In this document: piece by piece, positions 42,365-51,907 of the stretch
Numbering within the stretch: the first letter of the stretch is position 1
How the letters are laid out: the number at the start of each line of letters is the position of its first letter
Assembly (NCBI RefSeq): GCF_009659535.1
Contig: NZ_VJZZ01000003.1
Span: forward strand, 124,001 to 188,000
Source of the DNA: Aggregicoccus sp. 17bor-14
Lineage (GTDB): Bacteria > Myxococcota > Myxococcia > Myxococcales > Myxococcaceae
Reading direction: 5' to 3'
DNA: 64,000 nt
Notes under the pieces: model-generated
The model's input: the letters and a program-made list of their open reading frames with translations, nothing else
Database searches by the model: none
Told to the model about the DNA's origin: nothing
Program-made: the position numbers and the translations under genes

Positions 42365-45262
42365 CTAGTGCAGCAGCGGCTTCGTGCGCCCGTTGGGCGC
42401 GGGAGCCCCTCCCGTGAGCTCGTCTCCCAGCGCGCGGCGCACCTCGCGCGGCAGCGCGTCCAGCGACGTGGCCACGCCGGCCGGAGCCGCGCTGGCGGTC
42501 GCCACGCCGTCGTGCGCAGGGGGCGGCCCCTGCGGCGCGCGCGCGTGCAGGGACATCAGGCGCAGCCCGGGCCGCAGCGCGGCGAGCTGCGCGGAGAGCC
42601 TCTCGCGCTCCGCCTCGTCCAGGTCCGCGACCGCGAGCGCCACCCGGCCCCGGTGCGCGCGCAGGCGGGCCTCGGCGTCCGCCGCGTCGTGCGCGGGCAG
42701 CACCGTGAAGCCCTCCCCCTCCAGCACCCGCTGCACGAGGGCGCGCAGCTCCGGCTCGCGCTCGATGACCAGCACGGCCTCGGGGGCCGCGGCGGCGCGG
42801 GGCGCGGGCGCGGCGAGGCGGGGGAAGTAGAGGCGGAAGGTGGTGCCCTGCCCGGGGGCGCTGTCCACGCGCACGTGGCCGCCGCTCTGGCGCACGATGC
42901 CGTACACCGCGGGGAGCCCGAGGCCGCTGCCCTCGCCCAGGCCCTTGGTGGTGAAGAAGGGCTCGAAGAGGTGGCTGCGCGCCTCCTCGCTCATCCCCTC
43001 GCCGCTGTCCTGCACCTCGAGCACCACGTAGTCGCCCTCGGGCAGCCCCTCGCGCGCGCCGGCCTCCGCGTGGGAGGTGACGAGCGCGAGCTGGCCGCCG
43101 TGGGGCATGGCGTCGCGGGCGTTGGCCGCGAGGTTCACCAGCACCTGCTCCAGCTGCATCGGGTCCACGCGGATGCTGCCCGCCTCGAGATCCAACCGGT
43201 AGTCGAGCCGGATGCCCTCACCCAGCAGCGCGCGCAGCGCGGGGCCCAGCTCCCACAGGGCGCTGCTCGCATCCAGCACCACCGGGCGCAGCATCTGCTT
43301 GCGCCCGAAGGCGAGCAGCTGCCGCGTGAGCCCCGCGGCGCGCGCGGCCGCGCGCTGGATCTGCCGCGCCGAGCCCTCCACGGTGCGGTTGCCCCCGCCG
43401 AGGCGCTGCAGGCGCTCGCAGTGGCTGAGGATGACGGTGAGCAGGTTGTTGAAGTCGTGCGCGACGCCGCCCGCGAGCTGTCCCACCGCCTCCATCTTCG
43501 CCACCTGCCGCACCCGCTCCTCGAGCTGCTGGTGCTCGGTGATGTCCTCGGCGAGCGCCACCACGCAGTCCTCGCCCAGCAGGCGCACCTGCACGAAGGA
43601 GGCGAGCACCACGCGCTGCTCGCCGCTCTTGCGCCGCAGGTGCATCTCGCGCTGCACGAGCCTCCCCTCGCGCCGCAGCACGCTGATCAGCTCCTCGCGC
43701 TCCTGCGGCTCCATCCACAGCGAGAGCTCGCGCGTGGTGTGGCCCAGCAGCTCCGCGCGGGAGTAGCCGCTCGCCTCCACGAAGCTGTCGTTCACGTCCA
43801 GCACGCGCCCGTCGTGCAGCGTGGCGAGCAGGATGGGCAGGGGCGCGGCGTGGAAGATGCGGCTGAAGCGCTCCTCGCTCTGGCGCAGCGCCTCCTCGGC
43901 GCGCCGGCGCAGCGTCACGTCCTTGCTGAAGCCGCTCACCCCCACGATCTCGCCGCCGTCGCGGATGGGGTAGAGCGAGACGAGGTAGGCGCGCCGCCGC
44001 CCGTCCACCACGTACTCCTGCTCGTCCGTCACGTGCTCGCCGGCGCGGGCGCGCGCATACAGCGCCTCCCAGCGCTGGGCGGCCTCCGGGTGCTGGGCGC
44101 GCAGCATCTCGGGGAAGGCGCTGCCGGGGCGCAGCTCCACGTCGAAGGCGTCGCGCGCGAGCTCGCGAAAGAAGCTGTTGGCCACCACCACGCGCCCCTC
44201 GCGGTCCACCGACCAGAGCGCGTCCTGCGTGTTCTCGAGCAGCGCGCTCAGGTCCGCGCGCGAGCTGCGCAGCTCGCGCTCGCTGCGCTTGAAGTCCGTC
44301 ACGTCGTGGGCGAGCCCCAGCACGCCAGGGCCCCGCCCGCCCGCGCCCGGCAGCGGCTCGAGCACCACGCGGAAGGTGCGCCCCTGCACGTTCACCTCGG
44401 AGCTCACGTGCTCGCCGTTGAGCGCGCGCCGGTGCTGGGCGCGCAGGGGGCGCAGCGCGGCGCCGTCCAGCAGCCCCTCCCCCACCCGCCGCTCCATCAG
44501 GCCCTGCGCATCCAGCCCCAGCGAGGCGAGCGCCGTGCCCTGCACGCTGGTGAGCCGCAGCCGCTCGTCCGTCGTCCACAGCACCGCGGGCAGCTGCTCG
44601 AGCAGCAGGCGCTGGCGGGCCTTGTCCTCCGCGAGCTCCTGCTCGCGGCGCTGGCGCGCCGTCACGTCGGTGCCCACCACGAGGAAGCCCGCGGGGCGGC
44701 CGCCCGAGTCCCTGCGGGGCCGGAAGCGCAGCTCCAGCACCCGCGGGCCCCCTTCCGCCTCCTCCTCCACCACCTCGGTGAAGCGCTCGCCGCGCAGCGC
44801 CCGCGGCGCGCTCGCCGCGAGCCAGGGCAGCAGCTCCATCAGCCCCGCGGCCGGCTGGCCCACCAGGCGCCGGGGCGGGACGCGCAGCGCCTCGCCCTCC
44901 GCGAGCACCACGCGGCCCCGGCCGTCGCAGGTGACCAGCAGCAGCGGCGCCTCCTGCAGCGCGTCGAGCGCCTCGAGCGCCTCGGGGGCGCGCGCGGGCA
45001 GCAGGGCTTCCGGTGCTTCAGCGGTGCGCGGCGCCTCGGGAGCGGGCTCGTCGGCGAGCCGGGGCGCGGCCTCCTGCTCGCGGCGCAGCCCCCAGGCCCC
45101 CCAGAGCAGCAGCGCCACCGCGAGCGCGAGCAGGGGTCCCGCGAGCGGCGAGCGCAGGCCCGTTCCGGCCCCCGCCCCCAGGGAGCTGGCCAATGCCACC
45201 AGCCCTCCCAGCAGGACGAGTCCGAGCGGGAGCGCCTTGTGCTGCGCCGCACGCGCGCTCAT
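42365..45262 (-). CDS. PAS-containing membrane histidine kinase with degenerate receiver
   Basis: 965 aa. Two N-terminal membrane helices (about 10-60) precede four PAS domains (about 90-200, 210-330, 340-450, 465-590). The HisKA phospho-accepting H602 is in GGVAHDFNNLL, followed by HATPase motifs NARDAM, DSGEGM and GLGLPAV. The C-terminal receiver-like domain (about 855-935) lacks the acidic pair and probably is not phosphorylated. It overlaps the upstream receiver gene by 4 bases (ATGA), making the two a coupled two-component pair. Confidence 0.92.
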   Translation of the reverse strand: MSARAAQHKALPLGLVLLGGLVALASSLGAGAGTGLRSPLAGPLLALAVALLLWGAWGLRREQEAAPRLADEPAPEAPRTAEAPEALLPARAPEALEALDALQEAPLLLVTCDGRGRVVLAEGEALRVPPRRLVGQPAAGLMELLPWLAASAPRALRGERFTEVVEEEAEGGPRVLELRFRPRRDSGGRPAGFLVVGTDVTARQRREQELAEDKARQRLLLEQLPAVLWTTDERLRLTSVQGTALASLGLDAQGLMERRVGEGLLDGAALRPLRAQHRRALNGEHVSSEVNVQGRTFRVVLEPLPGAGGRGPGVLGLAHDVTDFKRSERELRSSRADLSALLENTQDALWSVDREGRVVVANSFFRELARDAFDVELRPGSAFPEMLRAQHPEAAQRWEALYARARAGEHVTDEQEYVVDGRRRAYLVSLYPIRDGGEIVGVSGFSKDVTLRRRAEEALRQSEERFSRIFHAAPLPILLATLHDGRVLDVNDSFVEASGYSRAELLGHTTRELSLWMEPQEREELISVLRREGRLVQREMHLRRKSGEQRVVLASFVQVRLLGEDCVVALAEDITEHQQLEERVRQVAKMEAVGQLAGGVAHDFNNLLTVILSHCERLQRLGGGNRTVEGSARQIQRAAARAAGLTRQLLAFGRKQMLRPVVLDASSALWELGPALRALLGEGIRLDYRLDLEAGSIRVDPMQLEQVLVNLAANARDAMPHGGQLALVTSHAEAGAREGLPEGDYVVLEVQDSGEGMSEEARSHLFEPFFTTKGLGEGSGLGLPAVYGIVRQSGGHVRVDSAPGQGTTFRLYFPRLAAPAPRAAAAPEAVLVIEREPELRALVQRVLEGEGFTVLPAHDAADAEARLRAHRGRVALAVADLDEAERERLSAQLAALRPGLRLMSLHARAPQGPPPAHDGVATASAAPAGVATSLDALPREVRRALGDELTGGAPAPNGRTKPLLH

Positions 45263-45666
45263 GCATCCGGCCCCAGCACCTCCCGGACGCGGCCGGTGAG
45301 GTCGTCGAAGGTGAAGGGCTTGGAGAGCACCTCGGTGCCGTGCGGCAGCTCCCCGTCGTCCGAGAGGGCCCGCCCGCTGAAGCCCGTCATGAAGAGCACC
45401 TTCAGACCGGGGCGGCGCTCGAGCAGCCGCTGAGCGAGCGTGGGGCCGTCCATGCGCGGCATGAGCACGTCGGTGAGCAGCAGGTGGATGGGGCGCGGGT
45501 AGTCCGCCGCGAGGCGCACGGCCTCTTCGCCGCTGCCCGCCTCGAGGATGCGGTAGCCGCGCTCGCGGAGGATCTCCGCGGTCAGATCCCGCACGTCCGG
45601 ATCGTCGTCCACGACGAGCAGGGTCTCGTTCCTGTCTGTCTGGTCTCCGACCGAGTGGGTGAGCAT
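45259..45666 (-). CDS. Single-domain response regulator
   Basis: 135 aa, a stand-alone receiver domain. The acidic pocket is D20-D21-D22, the phosphoacceptor D66 is in LLLTDVLMPRMDG, and LSKPF supplies the conserved Lys. It has no output domain, so it probably relays phosphate or binds a partner protein. It starts at ATG 45666 and its stop overlaps the histidine kinase start (ATGA at 45259-45262), indicating tight co-expression with that kinase, from which it may receive phosphate. Confidence 0.92.
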   Translation of the reverse strand: MLTHSVGDQTDRNETLLVVDDDPDVRDLTAEILRERGYRILEAGSGEEAVRLAADYPRPIHLLLTDVLMPRMDGPTLAQRLLERRPGLKVLFMTGFSGRALSDDGELPHGTEVLSKPFTFDDLTGRVREVLGPDA

Positions 45667-45808
45667 GCGCGCAGCTCCAATGGCACTGCGCGTTGAAACT
45701 ATGAACCCCCGGTGTCGAAGGTGAGCGCCCCCACGCTCCCGCGGGCGCTATTCGCCGCGCCCGGGTGCTCGCCTGCCCTGCCGGGGCCCGCGCTGGCGGG
45801 GAATCCCC

Positions 45809-47038
45809 CTACTCCACGCGCATCGCTTCCACGGGATCCAGCTTCGCGGCGCGCGCCGCCGGGTAGATGCCGAAGCCCAGGCCCACCACCGAGCTCATCA
45901 GCAGCGAGACGCCCACGGCCCAGGCGGGCACGGTGGCCGGCAGCCCCATCATCCAGCGGGCGAGGAAGGCGAGGAAGTAGCCGAGCAGCACGCCGAGCAC
46001 GCCGCCCACCAGGCTGAGCATCACGGCCTCGGTGGCGAACTGGGCGAGGATGCGCCGCTTGCGCGCGCCCAGCGCCTTGCGGATGCCGATCTCCCGGGTC
46101 CGCTCCGTCACGCTCACCAGCATGATGTTGAGGATGCCGATGCCGCCCACCACGAGCGACAGCAGGCACACCCCGAAGCTCGCCGCGCTGATGACCCGCG
46201 AGATGTTGTTGAACATCTCCGTGCTGCTCTCGTTGGAGAAGAGCGCGAAGTTGTCCTCCTGGTCCGGCTTCAGCCCGCGCCGCCGCCGCATCAGCTGCAC
46301 CACCTCGTCCTGGGCGCGCTGCATGACCTCCCCGCTCTGGGCGCGGATGCTGATGAACACCGAGCGGTTCTGGCCGTAGAGCGGGTAGAAGGTGGAGAGC
46401 GGGATGACCACCTGGTTGTCCATGCTCCCGCCGCCGAGGAAGGAGCCGCGGCGCTTGAGCGTGCCCACCACGCGGAAGGTGCGGCCCTTGATGCGCACGT
46501 CCTGGCCCAGCGGGTCCGCGCCGGGGAAGAGCCGGTCGATGACGTCCGCGCCCAGCACCGTCACGCGCCGGCCGTCCAGGTACTCGGCGTCGCTGAAGGC
46601 GCGGCCCGTCTCGAGGGACACCGCGTTGGTCTGGAAGCCCTCCGGGGTGATGGCCCACACGCTCACGCCGTTCTGGGTCTCGCGCTCGGCGGTGGAGATC
46701 TTCTGCCCGCCCTCGCTGTCCTCGCCCGCCGCCGTGAGGATGTCCGGCAGGCTGAGGATGGCGGCGCGGTCGTCCAGCGTGAGGTTGGGGCGCTTGGAGA
46801 GCTTCTCGAAGTCGAAGCGCCCGAAGCCGCGCGGCATCTTCTGGATCTGGAAGGAGTTGGCGCCCAGGTCCGAGAGGTCCGTGCTCACCTTGATGCGCAG
46901 CCCCTCGATCATCGCCATCATCGAGACCACGGTGGTGACCCCGATGACGATGCCCAGCAGCGTGAGCACCGAGCGCAAGGGGTTGCCGAGGAAGGTCCCC
47001 AGGGCGAGACGGAAGTTGTCGTAGGCGAAGGTGAGCAT
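45809..47038 (-). CDS. MacB-like ABC transporter permease
   Basis: 409 aa with the MacB/FtsX type VII topology. One N-terminal membrane helix (about 20-45) is followed by a large periplasmic MacB-PCD domain (about 60-270). Three C-terminal helices (about 285-395) follow, with LVSVTERTREIGIRKALGA, the hallmark RTREIGI and KALGAxxxxIL motif. It probably works with an ATP-binding subunit encoded elsewhere to expel or move lipoprotein, antibiotic or peptide substrates. Its start is 2 bases from the stop of the second permease gene. 142 bases separate its stop from the response regulator. Confidence 0.92.
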   Translation of the reverse strand: MLTFAYDNFRLALGTFLGNPLRSVLTLLGIVIGVTTVVSMMAMIEGLRIKVSTDLSDLGANSFQIQKMPRGFGRFDFEKLSKRPNLTLDDRAAILSLPDILTAAGEDSEGGQKISTAERETQNGVSVWAITPEGFQTNAVSLETGRAFSDAEYLDGRRVTVLGADVIDRLFPGADPLGQDVRIKGRTFRVVGTLKRRGSFLGGGSMDNQVVIPLSTFYPLYGQNRSVFISIRAQSGEVMQRAQDEVVQLMRRRRGLKPDQEDNFALFSNESSTEMFNNISRVISAASFGVCLLSLVVGGIGILNIMLVSVTERTREIGIRKALGARKRRILAQFATEAVMLSLVGGVLGVLLGYFLAFLARWMMGLPATVPAWAVGVSLLMSSVVGLGFGIYPAARAAKLDPVEAMRVE

Positions 47039-47040
47039 GG

Positions 47041-48264
47041 CTACTCGTAGCGGAGGGCTTCGACGGGATCGAGGTGCGCGGCGCGCGCCGCCGGCCAGAT
47101 GCCGAAGACGAGCCCCACGAAGGCGGAGAAGCCGATGCCGAAGGCCACCGTGCCCGGGCGCACCGTGGCGGCGAGCGGCGTCACCATGGCGAGCAGCACC
47201 GCGATGGCGAGCCCCAGCGCGGTGCCCAGCGCCCCGCCCACGGCGGACACGGCGCTCGCCTCCATCAGGAACTGCAGCACGATGGTGCGGCGCTTGGCGC
47301 CCAGCGCGCGCCGGATGCCGATCTCCCGCGTCCGCTCGCGCACGCTCACCAGCATGATGTTCATGATGCCGATGCCGCCCACCAGCAGGGTGATGAGCCC
47401 CACGCCCAGCGCCGCGCCGAACAGCGCCTGGGTGAGCTGGGCGAAGGTGTTGGCGAGCTGCTCGGGGCGGTTGATGGAGAAGTCGTCGGCCGACTCCGGC
47501 GGCGTGTGGCGCGCGCGGCGCAGCGCCCCGATGAGCGCGTCCTCGGTGGTGATGACGTTCTCCGGGCTGTCCACCGCGGCCGTGATGCTCAGGGGCCGCT
47601 TCATGCCGAACTGGTTCAGGAAGGTGTGCAGCGGGATGATCGCGGTGAGGTCCTGGCTCTGCCCGAGCACCTCGCCCTTGGGGCTGAGCACCCCCACCAC
47701 CCGGAAGCTGCGGGTGTCCACGCGGATGCGCTGGCCCAGCGGGTTCACCGTGGGGAACAGGCCGCGCGCCACCTCCGCGCCGATGACGGCCACGCTGCTG
47801 CGCGCGTCGTCGTCCGCGTCACTGAGGAAGCGCCCCGCGGCGAGCTCGTAGTTGGAGACCTGCGCGAACTCCTCCGTGGTGCCGGTGATGCGCACGCTCG
47901 CGAGTTCCTTGCCCAGGAAGCTCACGTCCGCGGTGCGCCCCGCCGTGGCCGCCACCGCCACGATGTGCGGCTGCGCCCGCACCACGTCCACCAGCTCCAG
48001 CTTCAGGTCCTTGCGGTTGCGGAACTCCCACCAGTCCCCCTTCATCACCCAGGGGAACTTGGAGACCTGCATCGAGTTCGCCCCGATGCTCGCCAGCTGG
48101 TCCGCGAAGGACTTGTTGAGCCCCTGGATGATGCCGACGATGCACAAGAGCGTGCACACGCCCACCCCGATGCCGATGGTGGTCAGCACGGTGCGCATGC
48201 GGTTGGCCCTCAAGGAGAGGGCGGCGATGCGCCCCCCCTCCACCACGTCCACGCGAAAGCTCAC
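47041..48264 (-). CDS. MacB-like ABC transporter permease, second subunit
   Basis: 407 aa, paralogous in layout to the gene just downstream. A single N-terminal membrane helix with ANRMRTVLTTIGIGVGVCTLL is followed by a periplasmic domain (about 60-270). Three C-terminal helices with VRERTREIGIRRALGAKRR and the ending LDPVEALRYE complete it. The pair could form a heterodimeric MacB-type permease; no MacA-type adaptor or ATPase is in the window. The start is GTG 48264, with a GGGGGG ribosome-like stretch. An ECF-type GGAAC-N16-CGTT promoter lies about 57 bases upstream. Confidence 0.92.
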   Translation of the reverse strand: MSFRVDVVEGGRIAALSLRANRMRTVLTTIGIGVGVCTLLCIVGIIQGLNKSFADQLASIGANSMQVSKFPWVMKGDWWEFRNRKDLKLELVDVVRAQPHIVAVAATAGRTADVSFLGKELASVRITGTTEEFAQVSNYELAAGRFLSDADDDARSSVAVIGAEVARGLFPTVNPLGQRIRVDTRSFRVVGVLSPKGEVLGQSQDLTAIIPLHTFLNQFGMKRPLSITAAVDSPENVITTEDALIGALRRARHTPPESADDFSINRPEQLANTFAQLTQALFGAALGVGLITLLVGGIGIMNIMLVSVRERTREIGIRRALGAKRRTIVLQFLMEASAVSAVGGALGTALGLAIAVLLAMVTPLAATVRPGTVAFGIGFSAFVGLVFGIWPAARAAHLDPVEALRYE

Positions 48265-48320
48265 GGCCGGCCCCCCGGGGGCGTCAGGAATGGCAACGGG
48301 AAGGGTGACGCCCGCGGCCC

Positions 48321-48345
48321 AACGCCCGGGCGTGCCCTCTGTTCC
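48321..48345 (-). promoter_or_regulatory. Possible ECF-type promoter of the MacB permease pair
   Basis: On the minus strand, GGAAC (48345-48341) and CGTT (48324-48321) are separated by 16 bases, about 57 bases before GTG 48264. GGAAC-N16/17-CGTT is a known ECF-type pattern; the match may be coincidental. Confidence 0.35.
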
Positions 48346-48401
48346 CGAGATACGCGCCTAGCACAGGGCGATTGCACCTGCCCGAAAGGACGAGGCGACG
48401 C

Positions 48402-48695
48402 CTAGGGCAGGAGCGGCAGCAGCTCCGCTCCGTCCCGCTCCGGGTCCAGCTCGAGCTCCGGCTCCCCGCCCAGCTGCCCCAGCCCGTCCGGCCCCACGCA
48501 GGCGGCCACCCGCCCCGGCGGGCAGAGGCCGAAGCAGCCCGAGGCGAGCACGGGGACAGGCCTCCCCGCGGCCGAGAGCGTGTGGCGGATGCGCCGGGGC
48601 AGGTCCACCCCGCCCGCCCGGGTGGGCAGCCGGGTGAGGCACTCGTGGCACACGTGCACCGCGGTCTGCGGAGCCCCGGGGGACGCGCCGCTCAC
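48402..48695 (-). CDS. (2Fe-2S) ferredoxin-like protein, second of tandem pair
   Basis: 97 aa. The cysteine pattern CHEC (near residues 16-19) and CFGLCPPGRVAAC matches the thioredoxin-like (2Fe-2S) ferredoxin family. The pattern CxxC...CxxxCPxGRxxxC is shared with the upstream copy. The C-terminal tail is acidic (GEPELELDPERDG). The start is GTG 48695, overlapping the upstream stop (GTGA at 48692-48695). It is likely an electron carrier or cluster sensor and is probably translated as a coupled pair with the other copy. Confidence 0.8.
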   Translation of the reverse strand: MSGASPGAPQTAVHVCHECLTRLPTRAGGVDLPRRIRHTLSAAGRPVPVLASGCFGLCPPGRVAACVGPDGLGQLGGEPELELDPERDGAELLPLLP

Positions 48696-48985
48696 GGGCG
48701 CCCCAGCGCCGCCGCCACCCCGGCCACCAGCGCATCGAGCTCCTCGGGCGGCGTCCCGGGGTCCAGCAGGAGGTAGCGGTCCGCCCCCGCGCCGCTCGCC
48801 ACCGCGCAGATGCGGCCCCTGGGGCACACGTCCAGGCAGCTGCTCTGCGCCACGCGGACGCGCTTGCCCAGCGCCCGCTTGAGCCGCTTGCGCAGCGCGC
48901 CCGCCCCGCCCGCCTTCTTCGCGCACTTGCGGCACAGCAGCAGGAGGGCCTCGTGGGGCGGCGGAATCTCTCGGAGCGGGGCCAT
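48692..48985 (-). CDS. (2Fe-2S) ferredoxin-like protein, first of tandem pair
   Basis: 97 aa. C18-x2-C21 (CRKC), C50 and C54 in SSCLDVCPRGRIC and C60 make the thioredoxin-like (2Fe-2S) pattern. A strongly basic segment LRKRLKRALGKRVRV lies between the cysteine groups. The length and pattern match the second gene of the pair; sequence elsewhere differs, suggesting an old duplication. A perfect 14-bp palindrome (48987-49000) covers the position just upstream of ATG 48985. No partner enzyme is adjacent. Confidence 0.82.
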   Translation of the reverse strand: MAPLREIPPPHEALLLLCRKCAKKAGGAGALRKRLKRALGKRVRVAQSSCLDVCPRGRICAVASGAGADRYLLLDPGTPPEELDALVAGVAAALGRP

Positions 48986-48986
48986 G

Positions 48987-49000
48987 GGGAAGCGCTTCCC
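48987..49000. promoter_or_regulatory. 14-bp perfect palindrome at the ferredoxin start
   Basis: GGGAAGCGCTTCCC lies one base upstream of the ferredoxin ATG (48985). It could fold in mRNA over the ribosome site or be an operator. The rest of the 240-base divergent gap to the cupin gene shows no other feature. Confidence 0.45.
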
Positions 49001-49225
49001 TAACGCGGGCGCGCGGCCGGGGAAACGCCGCAGGCGGCAGAGCGTGCTCCCGGCGGCGGTTCCCCTCCCCAGCGGGCAGGCGTCGCGCCCCGGGCGGCTC
49101 GCACCTGCGTGCCATGTGCGGCGCGCCCGGCATTGCCACCCTTGAGGCCCTACGTGCGCCGTCACGACCCGAGGAGACAGGCTCCCCCCGCCGCGCCGGG
49201 CGCCTTCCCCGCGAGGTCGAACCCC

Positions 49226-49636
49226 ATGGCAGGCATTCAAGTGAAGCGCTTCAACGCGCCGGACGAGGCGCGCAAATTCCCGCACGGCAACGTCGCGCTG
49301 CTGCAGTTCGGCTCGGACACCGTAGGGCTCGCCACCTTCGAGCCCGGCTGGAAGTGGTCCAAGGACGTGATGCCCATCGCCGGGACGTCCAGCTGCAAGG
49401 CGGCCCACAGCCTCTACGTGCTCTCCGGACGCATGCATACGGTGATGGACGACGGCGAGACGGTGGACGTGGGCCCCGGCGACTTCGCCACCATCGCGCC
49501 GGGCCACGACGCCTGGGTGCTGGGAGACGAGCCCTGCCGCATGCTCGACTTCACCGGCATGGAGCACTACGCCCAGCCGGGCGCGGGCGCCGCGCGCGGT
49601 GCCAACGCTCCCCGCCCCGAGGCGCGTCCGCACTAG
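49226..49636 (+). CDS. Cupin domain protein
   Basis: 136 aa, a single small cupin. The cupin pieces are KAAHSLYVLSGRMHTVMDDGE, quoted as KAAHSLYVLSG and RMHTVMDDGE, and VDVGPGDFATIAPGHDAWVLG. The metal-binding His/Glu set is incomplete: of the usual G(X)5HXH(X)3-4E motif only a His remains in AAHS, so metal binding is uncertain. No enzyme activity can be assigned. ATG 49226 is the start near the cupin fold; upstream in-frame codons exist. A stem-loop follows the stop, before the transketolase gene. Confidence 0.78.
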   Translation: MAGIQVKRFNAPDEARKFPHGNVALLQFGSDTVGLATFEPGWKWSKDVMPIAGTSSCKAAHSLYVLSGRMHTVMDDGETVDVGPGDFATIAPGHDAWVLGDEPCRMLDFTGMEHYAQPGAGAARGANAPRPEARPH

Positions 49637-49659
49637 GCCGCTCCCGAGCGCCCGCCCGA

Positions 49660-49688
49660 GCGGGGAGGCTGGCTGTCCGCCTCCCCGC
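49660..49688 (+). terminator. Stem-loop after the cupin gene
   Basis: GCGGGGAGGC (49660-49669) and GCCTCCCCGC (49679-49688) form a perfect 10-bp stem with a 9-base loop, 23 bases after the cupin stop. A T-run occurs only further downstream (about 49710), so termination may be weak. Confidence 0.5.
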
Positions 49689-49760
49689 CCGGAAGCCTAG
49701 AGGGGCGCCTTTTTGCGCTTGTGCAGGGGGCGATTGCTGTAAGTCTCCGTCCCCAGCCCC

Positions 49761-51812
49761 ATGCGCCCTCTCGACAAGAACGTCCTCTCCCAGGCCGCCA
49801 CGGTTGCTCGCGGCCTTGCCATCGACGCCGTCCACGCCAGCCAGAGCGGCCACCTCGGCCTGCCCCTGGGCTGCGCGGAGATCGGCGCGGTCCTCTACGG
49901 CGCGCTCCTGCGCCACTCGCCGGAGCACCCGGCCTGGATGAACCGCGACCGCTTCGTGCTGTCGGCGGGCCACGGCTCGATGTTCCTCTACGCGTGGCTG
50001 CACCTCGCGGGCTACCCGGACATGACGCTGGAGGAGGTGAAGCGCTTCCGCCAGCTGGGCAGCCACACCCCGGGCCACCCCGAGCTCACCCACGCCCCGA
50101 GCGGCGTGGAGACCACCACGGGCCCGCTGGGCCAGGGCATCGCCAACGCGGTGGGCATGGCGCTGGCCGCGAAGATGGCCGAGGCGCGCTTCAACACCCC
50201 CGAGCACCGCATCTTCGACCACCACGTGGTCTGCCTCGCCGGCGACGGCTGCCTGCAGGAGGGCGTGGCGCTGGAGGCGGTGGAGTTCGCCGGGCACCAG
50301 CAGCTGGACAACCTCACCCTCATCTACGACGCCAACGCCGTCACCCTGGACGCGATGGCGAAGGTGACCCAGAGCGCCGACACCGCGAAGCACTTCGAGG
50401 CCATCGGCTGGGACGTGCAGACCATCGACGGCCACGACATGGACCAGGTCCAGATGGCCGTCACCCGCGCGCGCAAGGCGGGCAGCGGCAAGCCGCAGCT
50501 GATCATCGCCAAGACGCTCATCGGCAAGGGCATCCCCGAGGTGGAGGGCACGGCGAAGGCTCACGGCGAGGGCGGCGCCAAGTTCGGCGACGCCGCGCGC
50601 AAGGCCATGGGCCTGCCCGCCGAGCACTTCTACGTCTCGCCCGAGGTGCGCCAGTTCTTCGACGCGCGCAAGAAGGAGCTCGCGGCCGAGCACGCCGCGT
50701 GGCTGAAGACCTTCGAGGCCTGGAAGAAGGCGAACCCCACGCTCGCCGAGCAGCTCGCGGTGAGCCGCGCCTACGCGCACACGGTGGCCAAGGACACCGA
50801 CAAGCGCACCCCGGACACCAAGGCGCTGTTCGACGTGATTCCCCCCTTCGCCGCGGACAGCAAGATTGCGACGCGCAAGGCGGGCCAGGACGTGCTGCAG
50901 CCGCTCGCCAAGGCGGACCCGCTGCTCATCGGCGGCAGCGCGGACCTCTACGGCTCCACGCTCAACTACATCGGTGACCTGAAGGCGCGCGACGACGACT
51001 TCAGCCCGGCGAACCGCACCGGCCGCAACATCCCCTTCGGCATCCGCGAGCACGCCATGTGCTCCGTGATGAACGGCATCGCGGCGCACGGCATCTTCCG
51101 CCCCAGCGGCGCCACTTTCCTCGTCTTCGCGGACTACTGCCGCCCGCCCATCCGGCTCGCCGCGCTCAGCCACCTGCCCGTGCTCTACGTCTTCACCCAC
51201 GACAGCGTGGGCGTGGGCGAGGACGGCCCCACCCACCAGCCGGTGGAGACGGTGCCCGGCCTGCGCGTCATCCCCAACCTGGACGTCATCCGCCCCGCGG
51301 ACCCCGAGGAGACGGCCGGCGCCTTCGTCGCGGGCCTCGAGCGCACCGACGGCCCCACCCTGCTCGCCCTCACCCGCCAGGCGGTGCCCCTGCTGGACGA
51401 GGTGCCCGTGCAGACGCGCCGCGAGGGCGTGCTCAAGGGCGGCTACATCCTGAAGAAGGAGACCGCGCCGCTCGAGCTCATCCTCCTGTCCGCGGGCAGC
51501 GAGGTGCAGCACGCGCTCGCCGCCGCGAAGCAGCTGGGCGCGGGCACGCGCGTCGTGAGCATGCCCTGCTTCGAGCGCTTCGACCGCCAGCCGGCCGCGT
51601 ACCAGGAGTCGGTGCTGCCGCGCTCCTGCCGCCGCCGCGTCTCCATCGAGGCCTCGGTGCCCAGCAGCTGGGCCAAGTACGTGGGCCTGGACGGCGCCAC
51701 CATCGGCATCGACCGCTTCGGCCTCTCCGCCCCCGGCGCCACCGTCATGAAGGAGCTGGGCATGACGGCCGAGCACGTGGTGCAGGTGGCGAAGAGCCTG
51801 CCGAAGAGCTGA
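49761..51812 (+). CDS. tkt: Transketolase
   Basis: 683 aa, the standard length. The thiamine-diphosphate pocket is [13 protein letters not shown] (GDG...N motif with the Asn later in YDANAVTL). The middle Pyr domain has GIREHAM (catalytic Glu) and [17 protein letters not shown]. The third domain begins near residue 540. It transfers two-carbon ketol units in the pentose phosphate pathway. ATG 49761 lies at the conserved N-terminus ([21 protein letters not shown]). A strong intrinsic terminator follows the stop. Confidence 0.97.
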   Translation: MRPLDKNVLSQAATVARGLAIDAVHASQSGHLGLPLGCAEIGAVLYGALLRHSPEHPAWMNRDRFVLSAGHGSMFLYAWLHLAGYPDMTLEEVKRFRQLGSHTPGHPELTHAPSGVETTTGPLGQGIANAVGMALAAKMAEARFNTPEHRIFDHHVVCLAGDGCLQEGVALEAVEFAGHQQLDNLTLIYDANAVTLDAMAKVTQSADTAKHFEAIGWDVQTIDGHDMDQVQMAVTRARKAGSGKPQLIIAKTLIGKGIPEVEGTAKAHGEGGAKFGDAARKAMGLPAEHFYVSPEVRQFFDARKKELAAEHAAWLKTFEAWKKANPTLAEQLAVSRAYAHTVAKDTDKRTPDTKALFDVIPPFAADSKIATRKAGQDVLQPLAKADPLLIGGSADLYGSTLNYIGDLKARDDDFSPANRTGRNIPFGIREHAMCSVMNGIAAHGIFRPSGATFLVFADYCRPPIRLAALSHLPVLYVFTHDSVGVGEDGPTHQPVETVPGLRVIPNLDVIRPADPEETAGAFVAGLERTDGPTLLALTRQAVPLLDEVPVQTRREGVLKGGYILKKETAPLELILLSAGSEVQHALAAAKQLGAGTRVVSMPCFERFDRQPAAYQESVLPRSCRRRVSIEASVPSSWAKYVGLDGATIGIDRFGLSAPGATVMKELGMTAEHVVQVAKSLPKS

Positions 51813-51840
51813 GCCGCGCTCCCTTCCGAGCTTCACACCG

Positions 51841-51881
51841 AGGCCGCCCGTGCCCCCCGCACGGGCGGCCTCCGTATTTTT
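51841..51881. terminator. Intrinsic terminator after transketolase
   Basis: AGGCCGCCCGTGC (51841-51853) pairs perfectly with GCACGGGCGGCCT (51859-51871) over a CCCCC loop, and TTTTT follows at 51877-51881. It lies between the transketolase stop and the convergent NTF2-like gene (51908). Confidence 0.9.
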
Positions 51882-51907
51882 CAGATGCAACTCTGTTGCA
51901 GAGGTCG

